A stretch of DNA of 64,000 bases. Source: Adiantum capillus-veneris. Taxonomy: Eukaryota > Streptophyta > Polypodiopsida > Polypodiales > Pteridaceae. The position numbers and the translations under genes were made by a program. Positions 13,979-22,287 of this stretch are shown piece after piece (position 1 is the first letter of the stretch; every line of letters begins with the position of its first letter). The stretch spans positions 76,023,372-76,087,371 of the forward strand of contig CM043953.1 of the NCBI GenBank assembly GCA_014529385.2, written 5' to 3'. The notes under the pieces were generated by a model, which saw only the letters and a list, made by a program, of their open reading frames with translations, did no database searches and was not told the origin of the DNA.

Positions 13979-14205
13979 TGTTACCATATACATGTGCTAG
14001 TGATGTGTGTGAACACACTAGGACCGCTGGGGCAGTTTTTCCCTCTTTAGGAGGTTTTTTCCCTCGTGCATTGTATATACACCCATCATTCTATGGCTAT
14101 CTATCTTTCCATTGCACACTAAGTAATACACTATCTGTTGTGTGCCTTGAGCTTCCTTTGTCTTCTCCAAGCTGTGTGCATTTCCTTGCAACCCTAATTC
14201 CAACA
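13979..14205 (+). repeat. Copia 5' LTR
   Basis: This LTR has TG...CA ends and contains GTATATAC at about 14073-14080, a plausible TATA box for the element's own transcript. It is 227 bp, the same length as the 3' copy. Confidence 0.97.
14074..14079 (+). promoter_or_regulatory. Candidate TATA box in copia LTR
   Basis: TATATA lies about 95 bp into the 227 bp LTR. The 3' LTR keeps TATATA at the equivalent place (near 18908), which supports conservation of a promoter element. Confidence 0.4.
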
Positions 14206-14207
14206 AT

Positions 14208-14220
14208 TGGTATCAGAGCA
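14208..14220 (+). promoter_or_regulatory. Primer binding site, initiator tRNA-Met type
   Basis: TGGTATCAGAGCA begins two bases after the 5' LTR. This is the canonical plant copia site complementary to the 3' end of initiator tRNA-Met, where reverse transcription starts. Confidence 0.95.
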
Positions 14221-14563
14221 GGTTGCATCCTCCCGGGCACAGTCGCCAACAGCTCCAGCACACGCCTGCTCACTTTCTCTGATTTCTGTGAGCTTAGGCG
14301 AGTCTTCACAGGTCGACAAAATTTTGGGCAAGCTCGTAGAGCTTAGTCTACTCAAATTTTTGATTCGGGCTCATTCGGCCTCCGTTTCCACTACAGGCAG
14401 TACTTCACATGCTATTTTGTCATTTTGTGCAGAATTTCGTCAGTTTCGTTTTCTGCATAATAGGTGCCTTACAACTTCTACGGTTTGTGCTATATAGCAC
14501 GTGTTATTCCCGCTTTGTTTCACCTATTTTTGGGCAGTTTTCACATCAGGTGCAACATTTACC

Positions 14564-15557
14564 ATGGCTGACAACAACAACACAGATGTGTTCAAGATGT
14601 TTGCTGCTAAGGACAGGTTGGATGGGGACAATTACCCTATGTGGGCTTATATGATGCAACATGTTCTTGTGTCAAAGGGCGTCTGGAATATTGTGCAGGG
14701 CATTAATGTACATCGTGGTTCTGAGGATGCAGGTGATGTTGAGGATGTTGCAAGTGTTGCTGCAAGGATTGCTACTATTAGAGTTGTTTTGCCTACGGAA
14801 GAACAATCTCGTTGGGATGTAAAGGCTGCATAGGCTCATGCATTGATTGTCTGTGAAGTGCACCATTGTTCCTCACGTTCGTTCAACAAAATCTGCAAAA
14901 CAAGCTTGGGATATTTTGGCTGGTTTTTATGCAAGTCGCAATGAGGCTAGAATTGCCTTGTTGCGTAAAGAGCTGGAATCAAAGATTATGCATGAGGAAG
15001 ATGATATGGACACTTTCCTTGCTTGTGTCAAGGATATCAATGAGCAATTTATTTCTACAGGTGAAGTCATTTCAGATAGTTCCCTTGTGCAGACTGTTCT
15101 TGATGCCTTACCAGATTCTTACAAGACTTTTGCTAGTACTTGGAGACTTATGACCCAAGGAAATCCTGAAGTTGTTAAGTTTGATGCATTATGCACATTG
15201 TTGTTGCAAGAGTCACTTTCTAAAAAAACTAGGACTAGGCAGTGTGAAATTGAACAGGCTTTTATTGCTTCTCAAAGAAAGGGTGGTAATAGCAATGCAA
15301 CCACTTCTTATGATTCTGCTGCGAGTGGCAAAACTTCTGTTCCTAATGCTTCTGTTGGTAGCAATTTGTCTAGAAATTCTGGTGATAAGGGCAAAAAGAA
15401 GATGTGTTGCCATTATTGTAAAGCTAATGATCGCTTGATCAAGCAGTGTCCTAAGTTGAAGGCCAAAGAGGCTAAGAAGAAAGAGGGTGGTTCCAATGCA
15501 AATGCTGGTTCCACTACGAATGCAGCCAATGTTAAGTCTTCTGTGAAAGGAGACTGA
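14564..15557 (+). pseudogene. Copia gag
   Basis: The structural protein of the particle. The start ATG at 14564 lies 359 bp after the 5' LTR; the protein opens MADNNNTDVFKMFAAKDRLD and continues with NYPMWAYMMQHVL, the UBN2-type copia gag fold (AWDILAGFYASRNEARIALL, ESKIMHEEDDMDTFL, VLDALPDSYKTFA). It ends with a zinc knuckle at 15408-15449. A TAG at 14831-14833 and a frame change near 14848 split the gene. In the knuckle C-x2-C-x4-H-x4-C, the His position reads Arg (CGC at 15432-15434), so metal binding would be lost. Confidence 0.9.
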
Positions 15558-15619
15558 GTTGCTGATGTTGATGCAGAATGGGCTTTTAGTGCAGAGTGCA
15601 CTTAAAATCCTATTGTCCA

Positions 15620-17050
15620 TGATGCATGCATGTCAGTTGTGCTGCAGATTCACATGTGTGGTATTTTGACAGTGGTGCTACAAAGCACATTACCTCACAT
15701 CGTGAATTGTTCACCTCTCTCGAGTCTGTCCCTCATGGGAATTTAGTCACTTGTGCCAACAATGCCTCTTATCCGGTTCAGGAGTTGGAAAGATTGTGCT
15801 TACTGCTGCAAATGGCAGTTCTTTCACACTTGTTGATGCACTTTATGTACCTGGGATCAAGAAGAATCTTTTGTCTGTATCTGCACTTGCTAGACTTGGA
15901 CTTGTAGTCAAATTTGTGGATGACAGATGTACATTTCATGATCTCAGTTTTGGTGATGAAATTGTTGCATCTGGGCTTTTGTGCCGTGGGCTGTATAAGC
16001 TCACTTTGTATGACAAGTGTGGAAAACATTTTGCAAATGCAGTTGCAAATTCAAGGGCTATTTCGAAGCAAAACTTTGGCATGCACGTTTTGGTCATCTG
16101 AATTTTGCCAGTTTGTTGCGCTTGCAAAAATCTGATATGGTAGCTTCTTTGCCGTCTCTTGAAGCACCTGTCAAACATGTTTGTGAAGGCTGTATTCTAG
16201 GTAGAATACAACGTTCTAAGTTTCCAAAGGATGGTTCAGCTAGGGCCACATGCAAGTTGCATCTTATGCATAGTGATCTTTGTGGGCCCATGGAAACTCC
16301 GTCCTTGGGCAATTACCTATACTTTGTGACTTTCATTGATGATTAGTCTAGGCATGCATGGGTATTTCCGCTTAAAGCGAAGCTCGAAGTTTTTATGTGC
16401 TTCAAACAATTTTTGGCTATGGCTAAAAATGTCTCGGAATGTACTATGGGCACCCTCCGTTTCGATCGAAGGGGGGAGTATATGTATCATGAATTTAATG
16501 CATTTCTGGCTAGTCGTGGGATAAAACACCAACATACAGTGCCTTACACACCTCAGCAAAATGGTGTTAATGCTGAGAGGAAAAATAGGTCACTTACGAA
16601 AATTGCACGATGTATGGTCAAAAGTCAAGCTTTGCCTCATTCTTTTTGGCTTGAGGCCATCATGTGTGCCACTTATGTACTAAACAGGTGTCCTATCAAA
16701 GCTTTGCAGTCTATTACTCCATACGAAGCATGGCATGGTAGAAAGCCTTCTATTGAGCACATGCGTGTTATTGGCTGTTTGGCATATGCTTTGGTGCCAC
16801 AAACACAACGCAAAAGATTGGATGATAAAGCTGTCAAATGTATTTTTGTTGGTTATAGTGCTGAAAGCAAAGGTTACAGGTTGTATCATCCGCAAACAAA
16901 GTGTATTCTGATTTCACGGGATGTAGTATTTGTGGAAGATTCAATTCAGCCCTTGCTGTCATGTACTAGAGACAGTAATGTAAGCTCACATGACATTTAT
17001 GACACTTTGTTGCCTCTTTTCAGTGGTGGAAGTTTGAATGTAAATTCCAA
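15620..17050 (+). pseudogene. Copia protease and integrase
   Basis: The protease begins with VWYFDSGATKHIT, active-site DSGA at 15668-15679, then a frameshift near 15785 leads into VLTAANGSSFTLVDALYVPG. The integrase follows: the HHCC finger (LWHARFGHLNFASLL then VCEGCILGR), the first catalytic Asp in MHSDLCGPM, the second in TLRFDRRGEYM and the Glu in VNAERKNRS. The last has one extra residue compared with the usual GVAERKN. A TAG at 16344-16346 replaces the Tyr of IDDYSR. The C-terminal part (YEAWHGRKPSIEHMRVIGC, KCIFVGYSAESKGYRLY) is present. Protease matures the polyprotein; integrase inserts the cDNA. Confidence 0.9.
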
Positions 17051-17069
17051 TGAAGCAAATGTATAGCCT

Positions 17070-18753
17070 ATGGGGGTTTCTGAAAATGTTACAGATCAGC
17101 CTATTACTGATGCAGATGTACATGATGTACTTGATGAAGAAAGGGCTGAAAATGAGCACGCTAGAGGTATGCCAAAATGGCTGGTGCATACATTGCGTGA
17201 CAATAAATTGGATGCACCTTTGTCTAGTCGTACTCGTTCAGGCTCTTGCCATGCATCTTATGCATCAGATTGTTATGCTTTGGCTGTGTCTAGCTTACAT
17301 GATGTTGAGGAACCTCTGCCTTTTGATGAAGCACAAAATTCAGAAAATTGGATGGCTGCCATGCAATCACAATATGATGCACTTATAGAAAATGACACAT
17401 GGACTTTATGTGATTTGCCTCCTGGCAAAAAGGCCATTGGTACAAAGTGGGTTTACAAGTTGAAATGCAAGCCGGATGGTGAGATTGATTGCCATAAGGC
17501 ACGACTTGTTGCAAAGGGCTATGCACAACAAAAAGGCATAGGACATTGTTACTGCTTTCTTGAATGGTGACATATTTGATGAAGTTTATGTAATGCAGCC
17601 TCACGGTTTTGTCAAGAAAGGACAAGAGGACAAAGTGTGCAGATGTAAGAAGGCTTTGTATGGGTTGAAGCAATCTCCTTGTGCTTGGTATGAGAAAGCT
17701 GACACTCATTTGTTCAAACAAGGGCTTTCACAACAGTCCAACAGAAAGCACATTGTATGTAAAGCGTGAGGGTGATGTACTTCTCATTGTGGTTCTTTAT
17801 GTAGATGATTTGCTGATCATTGGACCAAATGAGAGACATATTGTTGAAATTAAGGCTGATTTGAATGCTACTTTCAAGATGAAAGATTTGGGGCTATTGC
17901 ATCATTACTTGGGCAAACAGTTTAAGCAGTGTGATGGTCGTATTGCCTTATGTCAAAAAAGTTACATAGAGACATTACTATGTAAGTTTGGACCTGAGGA
18001 TTGCAAACCTATTGCCACTCCCATGGAAACAAGTTTGAAATTGAGTCTTCATGACGCTGGTGATCCTGCTGATGTCACTCTTTACCAAACTACTGTTGGA
18101 TGCCTCATTTATGTATGCAACACAAGGCTAGATATTCAATTTGCAGTCTCACAGGTCAGAAAATTTATGCATAGCCCAGGGTCTAAGCATTGGCAGGCTG
18201 TCAAGAGGATTTTCTACTACCTTAGTGTCACTTTACATCTTGGCTTGTTTTATCCCAAGGGGAAATCATTGCCGCCAGACTTACATGCTTTTTCAGACTC
18301 AGATTAGGCTGGTTGTTTTGACACGAGAGTGTCCACAAGTGGTTTTTGTTTCATGCTTGGTAGTTCATGTATATCATGGTGAGCAAGAAGCAACCTACTA
18401 TGGACACTTCTAGTTGTGAGGCTGAGTACAGGGCAGTCTTCATAGCTACGATTGAGTGTGTATGGCTCAGACGCCTTATGGCTGATTTGGGTGTTGGACA
18501 GGACATTGCCAACACTATCTACAGTGACAGTCAGAGCACATCGGCAGTTGCGAGGAACCCAGTTTTTCATGCTCGCACAAAGCACATTGAGGTGCATTAC
18601 CACTATGTCAGGGAGAGGCTCTCAACAAGAGAGATCAACTTGGCTCATGTGCCAACACAGGACAACCTTGCAGATCTTTTCACAAAGGCATTGTCTTGTG
18701 AGAAGCTCGAAGCTTTCCACAAAGCTTTGGGCTTACTCCCCTTTGTGGAATGA
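17070..18753 (+). pseudogene. Copia reverse transcriptase and RNase H
   Basis: The RT opens ENWMAAMQSQYDALIENDTW and GTKWVYKLKCKPDGEIDCHK. Just after GYAQQKGI (near 17545) a deletion joins it to TAFLNGDIFDEVYVMQPHGF. About 30 residues that normally include ETFAPVAK are gone, although an Asp precedes TAFLNG. YVDD, the catalytic pair, is intact at 17798-17809. RNase H follows (SSCEAEYRAVFIATIECVWL, YSDSQSTSAVARNP, ARTKHIEVHYHYVRE). Stops at 18305 and after LGSSCI near 18377 and a frameshift near 17750 break it further. The last codon before the stop at 18751-18753 lies 58 bp before the 3' LTR. Confidence 0.92.
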
Positions 18754-18801
18754 TCCACTTCCCTTTACTCATGTGCCAACTCTCATTCATCGCATCAATC
18801 T

Positions 18802-18810
18802 AGGGGGGAT
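18802..18810 (+). promoter_or_regulatory. Copia polypurine tract
   Basis: AGGGGGGA immediately precedes the 3' LTR; it primes plus-strand DNA synthesis. Confidence 0.85.
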
Positions 18811-18811
18811 T

Positions 18812-19038
18812 TGTTACCATATACATGTGGTAGTGATGTGTGTGAACACACTAGGACCGTCGGGGAATTTTTTCCCTCTTTAGGAGGTTTTTTCCCCCAT
18901 GCATTGTATATATGCCCATCACTCTAGGGCTATCTATCTTTGCATTGCATTCTAAGGAATACACTCTATATTGTGTGCCTTGAGCTTCTTTCGTCTTCTC
19001 CAAGTTGTGTGCGTTTCCTTGCAACCCTAATTCCAACA
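18812..19038 (+). repeat. Copia 3' LTR
   Basis: This 227 bp LTR is the partner of 13979-14205, followed directly by the second CATCT. Confidence 0.97.
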
Positions 19039-19615
19039 CATCTTTGAGTGCAAGTGGTTTGCAAATGTGTCTAGACGACATGAGAATGGCCTCTACATGA
19101 TGGACTCTAGTGTGCATCACACTGGCAGGAATGACAATTTAGTTTTACCGTGTAATTGTGAGCAGGTGAGTGACATGTACCTTTTTTATTCTTATTTGCT
19201 TGTAGCATTAATTATACCAATGTTACTCACTTTGAGCTTCTCTTTTATAGGTCATCTATATCCCAGCAATCCACCAACCAAAACTTTGGTTAGTGATTCC
19301 CGTAACACCTCGGGGGAGAACCATTGTTTCCACTAATGAAGTGGAGACCATCTTTGACCCTCTTCCACCTCCGACTTGGATGAGGTCGAAACAGAGGAGA
19401 GGGAGGTCGATGAATCAAGTCCGAAGGCAGCAAGTCTTAGCGAGGATGATTGTCATGATGATGAAGATGATGAGATGGAGGATGGCAAACTCGAAGATGA
19501 TGAAGCCAATGCATCCACAGATGACAATTCCATTTCACTCTTTATTGATTTAGGAGCCATGGGATTAGAATTGGATGATACCTCATGTAGAGACCTTTTG
19601 GAAGATGATTCATAA
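19039..19615 (+). pseudogene. CACTA Tnp2 gene, 3' exons after copia insertion (DUF4216-type)
   Basis: Removing the copia element joins SGIIERILKVNFRTFH (ends 13978) to FECKWFANVSRRHENGLYMM, which is the DUF4216-type block found at the 3' end of plant CACTA transposase genes. The exon continues to LPCNCEQ; an intron with GTGAGT at about 19166 and a TATAG acceptor near 19251 follows, then VIYIPAIHQPKLWLVIP. The gene ends in a strongly acidic tail (SEDDCHDDEDDEMEDGKLED) with a stop at 19613-19615. Compare 31250-31660 and 58274-57664, which are related copies. Confidence 0.8.
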
Positions 19616-20135
19616 ACATTTTGCAGTTATGAAATTTTTTGGTTGTGTAATCCATTCATCTCTCTCCCCCCCTCTTCCTCTCTCTAGATTTGGTAACATG
19701 ATCAATTATATTAATCAATTGATAGTGATTATTTTAGCTGTAACCAAGTGTAATCTTATTATCGCCCCCCCCCCCCCTTTCTCTCTCTCTCTCTTTCTCT
19801 TTCTTTCTCTTCTTTTTCAAATTTGAAAATTTTATACAATATTCTTTAATTTTTATTGAGAGGAGGGAAACACCAAAATTTAAAGAGGGGGGGGGGGGGG
19901 ATGTTTAAGCCAGAATTTGAAAGTTTAGGCGCTAATTTTGTAGTTGGAAATAAACGTGGTAATATACGCAGTAATAATGACGGTAATAAACGCAAAAATT
20001 ATCGCGGCAATATTTTAAACACAAAAAAACCCCCCATCCTCCTCTCTCTTCTTTCTCTACCTGAGTTTGCACCTTCTCTCGACAAAACGCGGTAAAACAA
20101 CGTGGTAAACACTTGGAGATTTTCATAGTGTATGC
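19616..20135 (+). other. CACTA 3' flank with subterminal-like repeats
   Basis: After the gene come C and G homopolymer runs (13 C near 19764, 14 G near 19887) and then repeated motifs AACGTGGTAATA, ACGCAGTAATA, GACGGTAATAAACGC and CGCGGCAATA up to about 20015, echoed by CGCGGTAAAACAACGTGGTAAACAC at 20089. The segment ends TTTCATAGTG near 20132; TAGTG would be the complement of a CACTA terminus. No matching left end was found, so the boundary is a proposal. Confidence 0.35.
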
Positions 20136-20448
20136 CTGGCAAAGTAATTATTTTAGGTTTTTTAAGATCCTGAAAAATCTTCGCAATCTGTCCAATAGAC
20201 AGCTTGACCATGTTCGATAATGAACCTGAGGTCATTAAAGATATGTCAAATGCATTCTGAGACGTAAGTGCGTGCTGAAGCTGCTCAAAGACAGACTTCG
20301 ATAAAGCCTTTGTGAACTGGTAATACTGTTCCGGAGCTGAGGGGTTTAGGCAATGACAAAGCTCAAGCTCTAACATGCGATGAAAGTGACATATTATCAC
20401 TTCAAAGACAAATTTTTGGTGATGTTTTGCCAGCTTAATATCCGCCAT
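19999..20448 (-). CDS. Unrecognised 149-codon ORF
   Basis: A minus-strand frame from ATG at 20448 to 19999. The first 100 residues (MADIKLAKHHQKFVFEVIIC, SAPEQYYQFTKALSKSVFEQ, GSLSNMVKLSIGQIAKIFQD) look like a genuine helical protein segment rather than repeat translation. The last third runs into the GA-rich and GGTAATA-motif sequence, so the real exon may end near 20140 at a splice site. I do not recognise the family. It could be a captured host exon, a piece of a neighbouring gene or an uncharacterised transposon protein. Confidence 0.35.
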   Translation of the reverse strand: MADIKLAKHHQKFVFEVIICHFHRMLELELCHCLNPSAPEQYYQFTKALSKSVFEQLQHALTSQNAFDISLMTSGSLSNMVKLSIGQIAKIFQDLKKPKIITLPGIHYENLQVFTTLFYRVLSREGANSGRERRERRMGGFFVFKILPR

Positions 20449-20815
20449 ATCTGCAAGATATAATTCTATAACATAAATATTCTCAGAGAAGAGGAAAAAA
20501 TATCAAATTCATGTCATCTTTGTTAATCCAAAATTCATACATAATTTGACTTAATTCATAGCAAACAATGATATATTACGATTGCAATACATATATTGTA
20601 CAACAGAGAGGAGAATACACAAAGAGAGAGATGGAGAGAGGTGAACAGGCCAGGAGTGTGAGGTACGTTCATCACAAGAACTGAACCCTGTTATGTGCGC
20701 TACATAATACACGTAAACAATCGGAGAGTGAATGTGAATAATCCACGTGGTGTGAGGTACACTCAACACAAGTCCTGGACGTTGTTGTAATGTTGATTGA
20801 TAGTTTAATCAATTT

Positions 20816-21340
20816 AATCCCTGATGAAGTGTGTGAATGCACAACACAACCATCATTGGACAATTTACAAATCTCCGATTGTGGTCAAACATCGTACATA
20901 TTTACATCCAAGACAACACCAAGTCATCTACTAATAAGTGGCGTATCTATGGATAAGAAAATACAAGGCGTGTCATGCTAAGATGAAGAGGGTATAGGTA
21001 TGAATCTCTCCACTCTTAGGTAGATAAACGTATCCCTCATATTTCTATATCGTAAGAATGATGATGTGACTTAATCCAATCTCTAATGAAGTGTGTGGAA
21101 CTCACAACACAAACATCAATGCAACTTAACAATCTTAGATGCAGGCCAAATATTGTATGTATCTACATCCAAGACAACACCAAGTCATCTAGTGATGAAA
21201 AATGACGTGTCTTTGGAGTTTGAAACACAAGAGTAACTAGTGCATTACACAAAGATGAAGAAGGCATAAACTATGCATCTCTCCACTCTTTGTTTGACAA
21301 ACATAAACTCTTGTGTGTACGTGAAACAAACGATAATTTG
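20816..21340. repeat. Two tandem units of about 262 bp
   Basis: The segment starting AATCCCTGATGAAGTGTGTG at 20816 is repeated from about 21078 (AATCTCTAATGAAGTGTGTG). Both units share CATCCAAGACAACACCAAGT and an ending with ATGAAGA, then ATCTCTCCACTCTT. They are clearly diverged copies. No coding potential is seen. Confidence 0.8.
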
Positions 21341-21724
21341 AGCTGATCTAAAATTGAGCAACCTATATGCCACTCTGGAGTGAGAGGTGTAGCATCATGC
21401 CTACTGCACACCACGAGTCGACTACTAAACCCTAAACTCAGCCCTGTGGTGAGAGATAGACAACTGCACCACACGAGTGAGAATCTAAGTCTGTCCTAAA
21501 ACCCTTCTTTGCAGTGAGCCAAGTGGCTGCACATAACGAGAAAAGTGACTTATTTCTACACACTTTTGGAGTAAGCCGGATGGCTACACACCACGAAGTG
21601 GCTTATAACCTGCAAGCCAACTCTATGGTGAGAGTAAAAGAACTACACACAACTGCACCACATGAGTCTGACACAACACACAAAAAGAAGTTAGAAAAGA
21701 GAATTCTACAACATAACATCAAGA
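21341..21724. repeat. Degenerate short tandem repeats
   Basis: Variants of GGTGAGAG...AACTGCACCACACGAG and GTAAGCCGGATGGCTACACACCACGA recur four to five times, spaced 60-100 bp. The units resemble each other but are too diverged for an exact period by eye. Confidence 0.5.
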
Positions 21725-21872
21725 TATCGACGCAGTATATATCGACGGCCGATGTACTTTCATCCCGTCGATATATGCGTCGGAATATCCGTTGATATGC
21801 GCGTGGAAATACGCGTGGCAAGGCATACTTTTCCACGTGTATATCGATGCACATTTCGACGCAAAAAAATTG
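21725..21872. repeat. Pair of hairpins with GTCGATATATGCGTC motifs
   Basis: GACGCAGTATATATCGACGG (21728-21747) faces CCCGTCGATATATGCGTC (about 21765-21782). A second pair, GATATGCGCGTGGAAATA and TTTTCCACGTGTATATCGAT, follows. The motif composition resembles transposon subterminal repeats. No terminal inverted repeat was found. Confidence 0.6.
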
Positions 21873-21979
21873 GGGGAAAAAAAAGAGAAACCCGCGCACA
21901 AGGGCCATTTTTGCTTGCGACGCGCGCGCTCAGATCTTGGCCAAAACCTACTGCGCAGGTATTATGAAACTTTCCCCCC

Positions 21980-22028
21980 CCAACCCCTCTCTCTCTCTCT
22001 ACATCATGTGTGTGTGTGTAGGAAAGAG

Positions 22029-22118
<90 letters not shown>

Positions 22119-22162
22119 GTAGGAAAGAGAGAGAGAGAGAGCGGTGTGTGTGTGTGTGTGTA

Positions 22163-22235
<73 letters not shown>

Positions 22236-22260
22236 TAGATAGATAGATAGATAGATTTTA
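21980..22260. repeat. (GA)n / (GATA)n compound array at the LINE 3' end
   Basis: GA alternations broken by GTGTAGGAAAGA units; (GATA)n stretches lie at about 22027-22048 and 22231-22256. The rightmost GATA block abuts the LINE 3' end, so read on the LINE strand it is a (TATC)n tail. The array may be partly tail and partly pre-existing target. Confidence 0.9.
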
Positions 22261-22287
22261 TTATCGTCCTCGGAGGTCAAATATGAC
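22261..22287 (-). promoter_or_regulatory. LINE 3' UTR stem-loop and tail junction
   Basis: Right after the ORF2 stop the RNA would read GGUCAUAUUUGACC, a 5 bp stem (GGUCA/UGACC), then CGAUAAUAAAAUC and the (UAUC)n tail. The homologous 3' end near 27110 reads GGUCACUUUGGCC, where the stem is kept using a G-U pair. This supports a structural role, perhaps in template recognition by the RT. Confidence 0.5.

Larger units (their letters stand above)
13979..19038 (+). mobile_element. Complete Ty1/copia LTR retrotransposon (defective)
   Basis: A full element of 5060 bp with two 227 bp LTRs, each beginning TGTTACCATATACATG and ending TTCCAACA. It is flanked by the perfect 5 bp target duplication CATCT (13974-13978 and 19039-19043). 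A tRNA-iMet primer site and a purine tract are in the right places. It inserted into the DUF4216-type exon of a CACTA gene, in the same orientation. By hand I count about 22 differences between the LTRs (near 10%), so it is old. The coding region has stops, frameshifts and a deletion, so it cannot move by itself. Confidence 0.97.

Noticed and set aside
14208-14220. tRNA-like sequence TGGTATCAGAGCA considered as part of a tRNA gene
   Set aside because: It is the primer binding site next to the LTR; no cloverleaf surrounds it.
20123-20132. Right terminus of the 11-20 kb CACTA element at TTTCATAGTG
   Set aside because: Only TAGTG fits; no matching left terminus was found, so it is mentioned as a possibility and not called as an end.
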